Below, piece by piece: positions 34,138 to 41,705 of a stretch of DNA of 45,486 nucleotides (positions are counted from its first letter, which is position 1; each line of letters begins with the position of its first letter). The notes beneath the pieces were generated by a model. It worked only from the letters and a program-made list of their open reading frames with translations. It was not told the origin of the DNA and searched no databases. The stretch lies in contig JAAZKK010000061.1 of the NCBI GenBank assembly GCA_012799825.1, positions 1 through 45,486 of the forward strand. Direction: 5' to 3'. The position numbers were made by a program, and so were the translations under genes. The stretch is from Clostridiaceae bacterium (GTDB lineage Bacteria > Bacillota > Clostridia > Saccharofermentanales > DTU023).

Positions 34138-35082
34138 GTGAGCAGAGGAATGAAGTTTAGAAGCAGGAAACAGCGATCGCGGTCTTTGGGGCAGGATGGG
34201 CTCTTGGTAGCTTCTCCGTTTTTGTTACCGAGTCTGATTGGTTTCGCTGTATTTTCTTTTCTTCCTTTACTGATTTCGATTCTGATCAGTCTCACCGATT
34301 GGAACGGACTCGATGAACTGACGGCCAAAGGCTTTTTGCACGACCATTTCATCGGTCTTGATAATTACAAGAGTATTTTGCAAAGTGATGAATTTTGGAA
34401 GGTCCTGAAGAATACGGGACTCTACATTGTCTTGTATCTTCCGTTGATGCTTGCAGTCTCCATTGCGATCGCGCATCTCTTAAGCAGGCCGCGAAAGGGC
34501 GTCGGTGTGTTCCGCGTAATTTATTATATTCCGGTTCTGACGTCTTGGGTCGCGGCTTCCTTGATTTGGAAATCCGTTCTTTCACCAAAATATGGAGCAA
34601 TTAACAGTGTCCTCGAGATATTTGGGATACAGGGACCGGGGTGGCTCTTAGATGAGCGATGGGCGATGCCGGCTATCGTTCTTGTCTCTGTCTGGAAAGA
34701 CATGGGTTTTTTTGGTCTCATCTTACTTTCCGGGATGGTCGGAATTAATAAAAGCTACTACGAGGCCGCCGAGATTGATGGCGCGGGCGGTTGGACCAAA
34801 TTTTGGAGAATTACGCTTCCGCTGTTAACGCCGGCCATATTTTACGTTCTTATCGTTAGCCTCATCAATTCATTTCAGCTGTTCCCGCAGATCATGATTA
34901 TGACAGACGGCGGTCCGAACGGAGCAACACAAGTTATGGTCGAACGTATTTATAAATACGGGTTCCGTTACTACAAAATGGGTTACGCATCGGCGCTATC
35001 GTGGATACTCTTCTTTATCATTATGGTTTGCACGATGATTCAAATGCGTGGACAAAAGAAGTGGGTGAACTTTGACACATAA
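34138..35082 (+). CDS. Sugar ABC transporter permease (MalF/UgpA-like)
   Basis: A 314-residue permease with six membrane helices. Helix one is PFLLPSLIGFAVFSFLPLLISILISL, typical of the MalF/UgpA group, and the EAA loop reads YYEAAEIDGAGGWTKFWRITLPLLTP, the site that contacts the ATPase. The GTG start at 34138 has GGAG ten bases upstream; an ATG at 34150 is possible but its Shine-Dalgarno would be too close. The 3' end overlaps the second permease gene by 11 bases. It should form a heterodimeric channel with that partner. Confidence 0.92.
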   Translation: MSRGMKFRSRKQRSRSLGQDGLLVASPFLLPSLIGFAVFSFLPLLISILISLTDWNGLDELTAKGFLHDHFIGLDNYKSILQSDEFWKVLKNTGLYIVLYLPLMLAVSIAIAHLLSRPRKGVGVFRVIYYIPVLTSWVAASLIWKSVLSPKYGAINSVLEIFGIQGPGWLLDERWAMPAIVLVSVWKDMGFFGLILLSGMVGINKSYYEAAEIDGAGGWTKFWRITLPLLTPAIFYVLIVSLINSFQLFPQIMIMTDGGPNGATQVMVERIYKYGFRYYKMGYASALSWILFFIIMVCTMIQMRGQKKWVNFDT

Positions 35083-35899
35083 GAGAAAGTACAATTCAAC
35101 GTTCTATTACATAATTGCTATTCTCATTGCAGTTATCTCCATGGTGCCTTTTTTCTGGATGATTGCTACATCTTTGAAGGCAAGAGGCGCGTTGATGGCT
35201 ATCCCAATAGAGTGGATACCGAAAGAGCCGACGTTTGCTGCCTACATCAAAGTTTTTTCACGTTTTCCTTTTTTAAAAACGATTGGCAACAGCCTTTATA
35301 TTTCTATTGCCTACACACTGATTACGCTGATTTCCGCATCGATGGCTGCCTTTGCTTTTGCAAAAATCAAGTTTCCGAAAGCTGAGTTGTTGCTGAAATG
35401 CTTTTTAGCGACGATGATGATTCCTACACAAGTGACGATGATTCCGCTTTTTGTGGTCATGAATCGACTCGGATGGATCAATTCATTCGGAAGTGTCATT
35501 TTGCCGTCTATTTTCCGTCCGTTTGCCATGTTCCTTTTGGTCCAGCAGATGCGGACAATACCGGATGATTTTTTGAATGCCGCACGCATTGACGGCGCGA
35601 ACACATTTCAGGTTTACCGCCACGTGGCGCTTCCTCTTTGCGTTCCAACACTTGCGACGCTGTCCATCACAACATTCATGGAATCGTGGAACGATTATCT
35701 CTGGCCGCTTCTGATGTTAACCGATAAAACAAAAATGACGCTTCCTATCGCTCTTTCGACGCTAAACGGACAATATGCGACAGAATACAATGTCCTCATG
35801 GCGGGAAGTTTAATTTCCATGATTCCAATTATTCTCGTTTATATTTTCGCTCAGCGCTCTTTCAAAAGCGGAATGATAGCAGGAGGAATTAAAGGTTAG
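35072..35899 (+). CDS. Sugar ABC transporter permease (MalG/UgpE-like)
   Basis: A 275-residue permease with six hydrophobic helices. The EAA motif is DDFLNAARIDGANTFQVYRHVALPLCVPTL, and TFMESWNDYLWPLLML is a typical MalG-group segment. It begins with TTG inside the preceding permease gene, implying coupled translation. No MsmX/MalK-type ATPase gene follows, so the transporter must borrow a shared ATPase encoded elsewhere, which is common in Gram-positive bacteria. Confidence 0.92.
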   Translation: MTHKRKYNSTFYYIIAILIAVISMVPFFWMIATSLKARGALMAIPIEWIPKEPTFAAYIKVFSRFPFLKTIGNSLYISIAYTLITLISASMAAFAFAKIKFPKAELLLKCFLATMMIPTQVTMIPLFVVMNRLGWINSFGSVILPSIFRPFAMFLLVQQMRTIPDDFLNAARIDGANTFQVYRHVALPLCVPTLATLSITTFMESWNDYLWPLLMLTDKTKMTLPIALSTLNGQYATEYNVLMAGSLISMIPIILVYIFAQRSFKSGMIAGGIKG

Positions 35900-36057
35900 T
35901 CTGCCTACATTCGTCCGATGCAGAGCCTTTTGAGGAAACTGAATGTCAGAGCAAACCGGACTGCGGAGAGTACGAGTTGTCCGATTTAAACTCGCATATA
36001 GCCTCTATTGAAGTCAGGTTTTTGATTTGAGTTATTTCAAGCGGCGGGAGAATATTC

Positions 36058-36690
36058 ATGACCATTCGTGCCGTCATTTTTGATCTTGATGGAGTTTTAA
36101 CATCAACAGACCGTTTTCATACGGAAGCTTGGCAGGCCACTTGTGAAAATTGGGGGATCCCCTTTAGCGTGTCTTCAAGTGATAAATTGCGCGGTGTCAG
36201 CCGCAAAGAAAGTGCGTTAATCATTCTTCGAGAAGCAGGACTTTCGCTATCAGAAGAGGAATTTGAACGCTTTTCCGACGAGAAGAACAGACTGTTTGTT
36301 ACTCTTCTTGATTCAATGGGAGAGGGTAATGTTTTACCCGGTGTTAAGGCGCTTTTGCGGGAGTTAAAACCGCGCTACCGTCTCGCCGTCGCATCGTCAA
36401 GCAGAAATGCAGTAAAAATACTGAAAAGAACGGGTCTTATGCCATTTTTCGAGGTAATTGTTGACGGCACGATGATCCGGTGTTCAAAACCAGATCCTGA
36501 AGTATTCCAAAAAGCTGCTGACGCACTCGGCATTCCATACGATGAATGCCTAGTTGTTGAAGATAGCATAGCGGGGGTTAGTGCCGCGTTCAAGCTGGGT
36601 TGCCCGGTAGCCGGTGTTGGTTCTGCAAGTGTAGCGAGCGGGGTAACTTATTCGCTGGCTGAAACTAAAGAACTTGGGGATATTCTTTGA
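36058..36690 (+). CDS. pgmB: Beta-phosphoglucomutase (HAD superfamily)
   Basis: A 210-residue HAD enzyme with a helical cap. The catalytic pair is in FDLDGVLTSTDRFHTEAW (both aspartates, plus the cap histidine/threonine area), followed by LRGVSRKESALIIL typical of beta-PGM, the motif II serine in ASSSRNA, lysine in SKPDPEVFQKAADALG, and the metal acids in VVEDSIAGVSAA. It should convert beta-glucose-1-phosphate from the GH65 phosphorylase to glucose-6-phosphate for glycolysis. GGGAG lies before ATG 36058. The gap of about 160 bases after the permease shows no strong terminator, so I place it in the same operon. Confidence 0.92.
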   Translation: MTIRAVIFDLDGVLTSTDRFHTEAWQATCENWGIPFSVSSSDKLRGVSRKESALIILREAGLSLSEEEFERFSDEKNRLFVTLLDSMGEGNVLPGVKALLRELKPRYRLAVASSSRNAVKILKRTGLMPFFEVIVDGTMIRCSKPDPEVFQKAADALGIPYDECLVVEDSIAGVSAAFKLGCPVAGVGSASVASGVTYSLAETKELGDIL

Positions 36691-36828
36691 AAGCCAACTA
36701 TTTTGCATGGTCATAAGATCGAAATTATACATTCACCATTATATTATTTATAGGGTAGAATAGAGAAACAGTATGACTTTCGACAAAAAAGAGAAAAAAT
36801 GCTCGTCATACTGTCTACAGGAGCGCCC

Positions 36829-38169
36829 ATGAAAAAATTAAATGCAAAAAAAATTAAACGGCACATGTTAAAAACGTACGCGTTTTGGCAGGTTGACGAA
36901 CGTTTTCTTATGGTTTATCCGGATAAGAACATATTGAGTAAGGCCGGACTTGATGAATTGCCGGAGACCGAAAGCGGCTATTTGGCGTTTGTATTCCTTG
37001 ATGACACCATGAAAGTAGCGTTCATTGGGGAAGTCGACCTCGAAACACAGGAGTACGAGTATTTTCAGGAAAACAAAGCGCTGGTTGCGGAGGCATCGTC
37101 CATCGATACGATGCTGGTGATGCTTGTCAAACCAACGCGTGAACTTGTGCAACACCCATTTGTGAGAACGGTTCTTGATTTCCACGAGTCCAACGTGTTG
37201 TATCGAAGCACGTTGACCGTGCGCGCTATCGATCCGCTGCGCGATTCGCTCCGTCCCGAAATTTTGACGGCATGCTACGTAAAGAATGAAGCCGACTACG
37301 AGCAACAGTACTCTGACGCGGTCGCTGAGTATGTGACGGCACGTGAAGAAGCTGAGGCGGCAGCGGCAGAAAAACGGGCTCTGGAAGACGCCAAAAAGAA
37401 ATCATCTGGCAAGAAGAACTCAAAGAAAAAATTGGCAGCAGAGGTCGATCAGACAGGTGACGAAGAAGAGGATTTTCCGCAACATCCGGATGTGCCGAAA
37501 GATGCCTTTGTTTTTGTCAAAATCCGAGATCTCAGTCCGGCGAACAAAGGAACGTGGCGAGCTGTCCTCATGGAGGATCTTCCGGGGACAAAGAAAAAGA
37601 TGGATGACGATATCACGGTATCGCTCGTCACAGTGGAAGAAGAAAATAGCAAGACGTCCATGCTTTTTCTACATCCGGACGCACCTGTTGAAGATACAAA
37701 GATTCACACCCAGTCGTATAAGCCGAGGCGGCTGCCCTGGCGCATTGCGTATGAGCTCAAATGTCCGAACGGAGATTTTGACGAAATATTCTATCTTGGG
37801 CGCAGCGGAGAAGACAGCCTGATGTTCCGTAATATTCTGGACGATATTCGTGAAGGCAAAATGGATCCGTCCATGGTGATCTCAATGGTTCAGCGCGATG
37901 ACGGCGAAATTGATTTTTCACGCGAGCTCTACCGCTGTAATTCGTGTGGCACGATGGAAGTTATGCGTCGCGTCCGTATGGTTTATCCCGACGCGACACA
38001 GTCTACAACATACCGCTGCCCGAAATGCGGCGAGCGCACGTCTTTTGTAAAACGCACGCACATTGCCTCGCTAAACTGTCCTGAATGCCGTGAACCGCTG
38101 AATCTCATGGCTGAGAAAAACTGGAGCGGGGTCTTAGATCCGCAGTCGGAACCGGATAACTGGCGCTGA
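36829..38169 (+). CDS. Uncharacterised protein with C-terminal zinc ribbons
   Basis: A 446-residue soluble protein I do not recognise. The N-terminal about 170 residues are a folded alpha/beta region with no known motif. Residues about 170-215 are a Lys/Glu/Ala-rich likely coiled segment (EEAEAAAAEKRALEDAKKKSSGKKNSKKK). A second folded region follows, and the C-terminus has three CxxC-type pairs: CNSCGT, CPKCGE and CPECRE, most likely one or two zinc ribbons for nucleic-acid or protein binding. Start ATG 36829 has AGGAG five bases upstream, better than the ORF start at 36799. A candidate promoter (TTCACC, 18 bases, TAGAAT) lies at 36732-36761. The cysteine desulfidase gene follows closely, so they may be co-transcribed. 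Confidence 0.75.
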   Translation: MKKLNAKKIKRHMLKTYAFWQVDERFLMVYPDKNILSKAGLDELPETESGYLAFVFLDDTMKVAFIGEVDLETQEYEYFQENKALVAEASSIDTMLVMLVKPTRELVQHPFVRTVLDFHESNVLYRSTLTVRAIDPLRDSLRPEILTACYVKNEADYEQQYSDAVAEYVTAREEAEAAAAEKRALEDAKKKSSGKKNSKKKLAAEVDQTGDEEEDFPQHPDVPKDAFVFVKIRDLSPANKGTWRAVLMEDLPGTKKKMDDDITVSLVTVEEENSKTSMLFLHPDAPVEDTKIHTQSYKPRRLPWRIAYELKCPNGDFDEIFYLGRSGEDSLMFRNILDDIREGKMDPSMVISMVQRDDGEIDFSRELYRCNSCGTMEVMRRVRMVYPDATQSTTYRCPKCGERTSFVKRTHIASLNCPECREPLNLMAEKNWSGVLDPQSEPDNWR

Positions 38170-38186
38170 TGTCGGGGGGTGCGATC

Positions 38187-39524
38187 ATGACGAAAACAGA
38201 TTATCTTCAACTGCTCAAGGAAGAGCTTGTCGAAGCTCTTGGCTGTACTGAGCCGGCCTGCGTCGCTCTTGCGGCGGCACACGCGCGTGAACAGGTCGTA
38301 CTCGCTCTGAATGATCCGTCCTCAGGTGATTTTCTCAACGCTGATCAGATCGAATCCGTCGATCTTTATTGCAGCGTCAATATTTATAAAAACGCGATGG
38401 GCGTCTACATCCCCGGCACAAATGACATGGGTGCCGCGATGGCAGCCGCTCTAGGTGTTATCGCAGGCAAAGCCTCCCGCGGGCTTCAGGTTCTCGAAAA
38501 CATCAGTAAGTTGCAGATTAAAGAAGCTCGACAGCTTTGCAAATCCGACAAAGTCAAGCTGCATCCGGCACCGTCGTGTGAACCGACACTCTATGCGGAA
38601 GCAGTCGTTCGCGCGAAAGGACATACGGGGCGAGCAGTCATTTCTTGGAAACATGACATGATCGTGCTCCTTGAGCAAGACGGTAAGCCGACATTTCAAT
38701 TCTGTCCTGAAGAGCAGGATTTATCCGGCTCCATCAGTGAACAGGACCTCACAGAGATTTGGGACTTTGTCTCTTCGGTCGACCTTGATGATCTTTCGAT
38801 CATTCGCGAAGCCATCCGTCTCAACGAGATCATCGCCGAAGAAGGCCTTAGCAAGAGTTACGGCCTTGAAGTCGGTCGAGCCATCCTTGAAAAAAATAAA
38901 CTTCCCGCCTTCGCCAAGAAGTCACTTGGTCCCGCGTTCTCCGACTATTGCGCCGCTCGCACGGCGGCGGCGGCCGACGCAAGAATGGCAGGGTCGACGC
39001 TCCCTGTCATGGCCAATTCAGGCAGCGGAAATCAAGGTTTAACGGTGACCGTAAGCGTGACGGCGGCCGCAAAATACCTCGAAAGTTCGGAAGAAGAACT
39101 CATCCGCGCTCAGACATTAAGCCAACTTGTGGCCATTCATATCAAGCAGAGTTTCGGTCGTCTTTCACCTCTATGCGGCGCGACTGCTGCCGCTGTCGGC
39201 GCTTCTGCCGGCATGGTCATGTTGTTAGGCGGCGGTCTCGATCACGTCATCGCAGCCGTCCAAAACATGTTTGGCACGGTGACCGGTATGATTTGCGACG
39301 GCGCAAAACTCGGTTGCGCCCTCAAAGTCGCCTCTTGCATTTACGCTGCCGTACAATCTGCCCTTGTCGCCATGCGCGGCAAAGAAATCAAACATACTGA
39401 CGGCGTCATAGAATACGATGTCGAAAACACCATCCAAAATATGGAGCGCATCTCAAAAGAAGGCATGTTGCACATGGACGATCTCTTGCTGAACATCATG
39501 TTGAACAAGAAGCAAACCCCTTAG
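38187..39524 (+). CDS. L-cysteine desulfidase / UPF0597 (CyuA-like) family protein
   Basis: A 445-residue protein of the serine dehydratase-alpha-like UPF0597 family, members of which degrade L-cysteine to pyruvate, ammonia and sulfide using an iron-sulfur cluster. Motifs: ALGCTEPACVALAAA at the N-terminus, APSCEPTLYAEAVV, MANSGSGNQGLTVTVSV, and GMICDGAKLGCALKVASC, with several conserved cysteines as candidate cluster ligands. GGGGGT is six bases before ATG 38187; the in-frame ATG at 38169 overlaps the preceding stop. No transporter gene is adjacent, unlike the cyu arrangement I recall from enterobacteria. Confidence 0.88.
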   Translation: MTKTDYLQLLKEELVEALGCTEPACVALAAAHAREQVVLALNDPSSGDFLNADQIESVDLYCSVNIYKNAMGVYIPGTNDMGAAMAAALGVIAGKASRGLQVLENISKLQIKEARQLCKSDKVKLHPAPSCEPTLYAEAVVRAKGHTGRAVISWKHDMIVLLEQDGKPTFQFCPEEQDLSGSISEQDLTEIWDFVSSVDLDDLSIIREAIRLNEIIAEEGLSKSYGLEVGRAILEKNKLPAFAKKSLGPAFSDYCAARTAAAADARMAGSTLPVMANSGSGNQGLTVTVSVTAAAKYLESSEEELIRAQTLSQLVAIHIKQSFGRLSPLCGATAAAVGASAGMVMLLGGGLDHVIAAVQNMFGTVTGMICDGAKLGCALKVASCIYAAVQSALVAMRGKEIKHTDGVIEYDVENTIQNMERISKEGMLHMDDLLLNIMLNKKQTP

Positions 39525-40114
39525 CAGGCAGGCCAATTGATCTTCTAAAATAAGAAGAAAACTCCTTCAACAGGCAGGGCAATAGATCTTCTGCACAAGA
39601 CGAAACATAGAAATTGCATTCCAGCCTTCGCACACTTAGAAATACCTGAGGCAATGATTTTGACGTTCTTTGATTTGTGGCGCGAAAGCTTGTTTTGCGC
39701 ATTAAATATTGCCTGAGACCATTTTCTAACGTGCTTCGTTTCATGGCGCGAATCCGTTCATTTGCAATTGAAAATTACTTGTTACTAGTCTTGGTATTCT
39801 TCCTGTCCCAAAATCAATGCAGTGCGCATCAAAAGATGCTTTTCGGTAAACACAAAAAAGAATTGACAAAAACGCCGAAGTTGCGATAACGTTGATCATG
39901 CGATATCGATAACATCTTGTCCTGCCCATCGCTTCATGGAGTGATCATGTTGGATCTGTTTTCGAGTTGATGTTGCCGACAACATAGATGTTGTCGGCGG
40001 CAGAGAAGTTATCGGTAGTAGAGATGTTGTTGGCAGCATAGATGTTGCAGGTGGCAGATGCGGTTTCCCGGTGAAGCCCATTTATCGCAGATTAATAGCA
40101 CATAGTTTTTACAA
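39525..40114. other. 590-base non-coding region with repeats upstream of tRNA-Gly
   Basis: It begins with two imperfect copies of a 28-base element, CCTTAGCAGGCAGGCCAATTGATCTTCT (39519-39546) and a related copy at 39564-39592, the first reaching into the stop of the desulfidase gene. The middle is AT-rich without clear structure. The end holds the 18-bp minisatellite described separately. ORFs here have repeat-derived or unnatural composition and no ribosome binding sites. Confidence 0.55.
39969..40058. repeat. 18-bp minisatellite, five units
   Basis: Five imperfect 18-bp units start at 39969, 39987, 40005, 40023 and 40041, consensus GATGTTGYCGGCRGCAKA. The first two units also form a hairpin, GCCGACAACAT-AG-ATGTTGTCGGC. 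Read on the minus strand it would encode PTTSML-like hexapeptides in a 61-residue ORF, but there is no start signal for it. Confidence 0.75.
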
Positions 40115-40188
40115 GCGGGTGTGGTTCAATGGCAGAACGTCAGCTTCCCAAGCTGAAAGCGGGGGTTCGATTCCCCTCACCCGCTCCA
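40115..40188 (+). tRNA. tRNA-Gly (anticodon CCC)
   Basis: A full cloverleaf can be drawn: acceptor GCGGGTG/CACCCGC, D-stem GTTC/GAAC, anticodon arm TCAGC-TTCCCAA-GCTGA with anticodon CCC, and T-arm with the TTCGATT loop. The 3' CCA is encoded (40186-40188) after a T discriminator. It reads GGG glycine codons. Confidence 0.95.
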
Positions 40189-40194
40189 CAATTT

Positions 40195-40235
40195 GTCCCA
40201 AAACGCCGTCATACCAGGCGTCTTGGGACTTTTTT
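40195..40235 (+). terminator. Rho-independent terminator of tRNA-Gly
   Basis: GTCCCAAAACGCC-GTCATACCA-GGCGTCTTGGGAC followed by TTTTTT: a 13-bp stem with one mismatch and a T-tract. It shares most of its sequence with the minus-strand terminator at 16810-16845. Confidence 0.88.
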
Positions 40236-40330
40236 GTGCCAAAAAAAACGCAAAAAAATTAGGTCGACGTACTCAATCTTGATTGCAAGAGGGGGTCATA
40301 CAAATAAAACATGTTAAAATCTTAAATAAA

Positions 40331-40391
40331 GTGACCATTTGGCAACAAAATGTAATTATCAGCATTGGTCACAGACAGATCACAGACAGAT
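40331..40391 (+). promoter_or_regulatory. Inverted and direct repeats upstream of the RyR/TIR-like module
   Basis: GTGACCA (40331-40337) and TGGTCAC (40366-40372) form a 7-bp inverted repeat around an AT-rich loop. Directly after it CACAGACAGAT occurs twice in tandem (40370-40380, 40381-40391). AT-rich -10-like sequences (TTAAAAT near 40314) precede them. This may be the control region of the module or the scar of its insertion next to the tRNA. Confidence 0.4.
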
Positions 40392-40432
40392 GATTGTTAT
40401 CAATGGAACTTATGAGAGCGAGGAATGGGAAA

Positions 40433-40717
40433 ATGTATATACCAAAACCGGTCGATACGAGTGACATTGTTTTATCTGAAGAACTTCTTGCGTTAACGGA
40501 ACTAATCGCAGAAAACGTGCACGATGTTTGGGCAGCCGGCAGGATTGCCGAAGGATGGGTATACGGAGATGTGAAGGACGAGGCGAAAAAGACAACGAAT
40601 TTACTTGTACCCTATGCCGAGCTTTCGGAGAGCGAAAAAAACTATGACAGAAATACTGCGCTAGAGACTTTAAAACTGATACTTAAAATGGGTTTTGATA
40701 TCACAAAAGCATCATGA
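40433..40717 (+). CDS. RyR-domain protein
   Basis: A 94-residue protein that consists of one RyR domain, the small module first named in ryanodine receptors and also found alone in bacteria. Motifs: YIPKPVDTSDIVLSEELLALTELIAENVHDVWAAGRIAEGWVYGD and LVPYAELSESEKNYDRNTALETLKLILKMGFDI, essentially the whole domain. I chose ATG 40433 (AGGA eight bases upstream), where the domain begins, rather than upstream starts. Bacterial RyR domains have been suggested as ligand-sensing or scaffold modules in signalling and conflict systems; the biochemical role is not established to my knowledge. Fifteen bases separate it from the TIR/DUF4062-like gene. Confidence 0.85.
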   Translation: MYIPKPVDTSDIVLSEELLALTELIAENVHDVWAAGRIAEGWVYGDVKDEAKKTTNLLVPYAELSESEKNYDRNTALETLKLILKMGFDITKAS

Positions 40718-40732
40718 AAGGATACTGTGATT

Positions 40733-41632
40733 ATGGTAGAAAAATCCATCAAGATATTCTTCGGATCATCGATTGTTGAGTTTCAAAGAGAACGAATATC
40801 AATCGAGCTTTTCATTCGGCGCATAAGCGCTTTGCTTGAGAAGCAGTGCAAAATCAGGCTTGAACCACTCTTCTGTGAGGCCTTTGACGACGCGCTTTTT
40901 TTGACACGGAAACAAGACGAATACAATGAAAAATTACGCGACAGCGACCTGAGCTTTTTTGTTTTCTATACGCGCGCTGGACAATTTACGGTTGAGGAGT
41001 TTGAGGAGGCGATTAGAGCTTTACGAAAACACGGTAAACCGAAGATCTATGTTTTTTTTAAAGAAACGACCGCGGATAAAGCGATAGATCAGAGTCTTAA
41101 AGACTTTCGTAGACAATTAGAAGAAAAACATAAATATTATGGCGGTCATTTCAGCAATGTTGATACGGTAAAATTCCGGATTCTCCAAGCACTGACGCTT
41201 TTGAGTGAGGGTCGCATCAATTTAAGGGTGGAAGCGGGGAAATGCTGGATCGACGGAGTCGAAATTAGGGAAAAGGATCTGTCATTAGGAAAAGTGACGG
41301 AGTTTGCCAATAACGCGACGTTACAGAATATGAAAAAGGAGCTAGAAGAGGTCAGTCTAAAATGCCATGCTGTCAAGGCTCAAGATGTCGTCGGCAAGTT
41401 AGATGATCAGGCGAGGGAAGAGGACACCCAGCTGTTAGCGAAACGACAGTCTTTGGCGGACAACATTGAGGAGATTGAAAGACAGATCTTTGAGATGTCG
41501 CTTGGTATAAGCCGTGATATTGTGAGAGATGAAATGACGGCACGCCAGCGGGCGGCTTATGCGTTATTTGAAAAGGGAGATTACAAGGGTTGTCTTCACA
41601 TCCTTGATCCTGCAGGACCTGATGATGAATAG
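40733..41632 (+). CDS. TIR/DUF4062-like domain protein, C-terminally truncated paralogue of the next gene
   Basis: About 299 residues. Residues 1-150 form a Rossmann-like TIR/DUF4062-type domain: IKIFFGSSIVEFQRERISIELFI, LEPLFCEAFDDA, QDEYNEKLRDSDLSFFVFYTRAGQFTVEEFEEAI and KPKIYVFFKE. Then come VTEFANNATLQNMKKELEEV, a coiled coil (about 190-260), and TARQRAAYALFEKGDYKGCLHILDP. It is collinear with the first 290 residues of the next protein. Its stop (TAG 41630-41632) arises within an exact 8-bp tandem duplication; without it the frame would run 22 more residues (EYKRQKRQRLEEIKALFERGGYG) and end just before the next start. ATG 40733 is preferred over GTG 40727. It might act as an NAD-consuming or signalling effector if truly TIR-like, but this is inference. 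Confidence 0.75.
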   Translation: MVEKSIKIFFGSSIVEFQRERISIELFIRRISALLEKQCKIRLEPLFCEAFDDALFLTRKQDEYNEKLRDSDLSFFVFYTRAGQFTVEEFEEAIRALRKHGKPKIYVFFKETTADKAIDQSLKDFRRQLEEKHKYYGGHFSNVDTVKFRILQALTLLSEGRINLRVEAGKCWIDGVEIREKDLSLGKVTEFANNATLQNMKKELEEVSLKCHAVKAQDVVGKLDDQAREEDTQLLAKRQSLADNIEEIERQIFEMSLGISRDIVRDEMTARQRAAYALFEKGDYKGCLHILDPAGPDDE

Positions 41633-41639
41633 ATGAATA
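41624..41639 (+). repeat. 8-bp tandem duplication causing a frameshift
   Basis: GATGAATA occurs twice in tandem (41624-41631, 41632-41639). Removing one copy restores a frame encoding DDEYKRQKRQRLEEIKAL, which aligns with DDEYERQRRRKEEEIKAL of the downstream paralogue. Confidence 0.85.
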
Positions 41640-41705
41640 TAAGAGGCAAAAGCGCCAGAGGCTAGAAGAAATCAAAGCGTTGTTTGAACGGGGAGGTTAC
41701 GGTTA

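Noticed and set aside
39896-40081. Minus-strand ORF with PTTSML hexapeptide repeats
   Set aside because: It is just the translation of the minisatellite and has no ribosome binding site.
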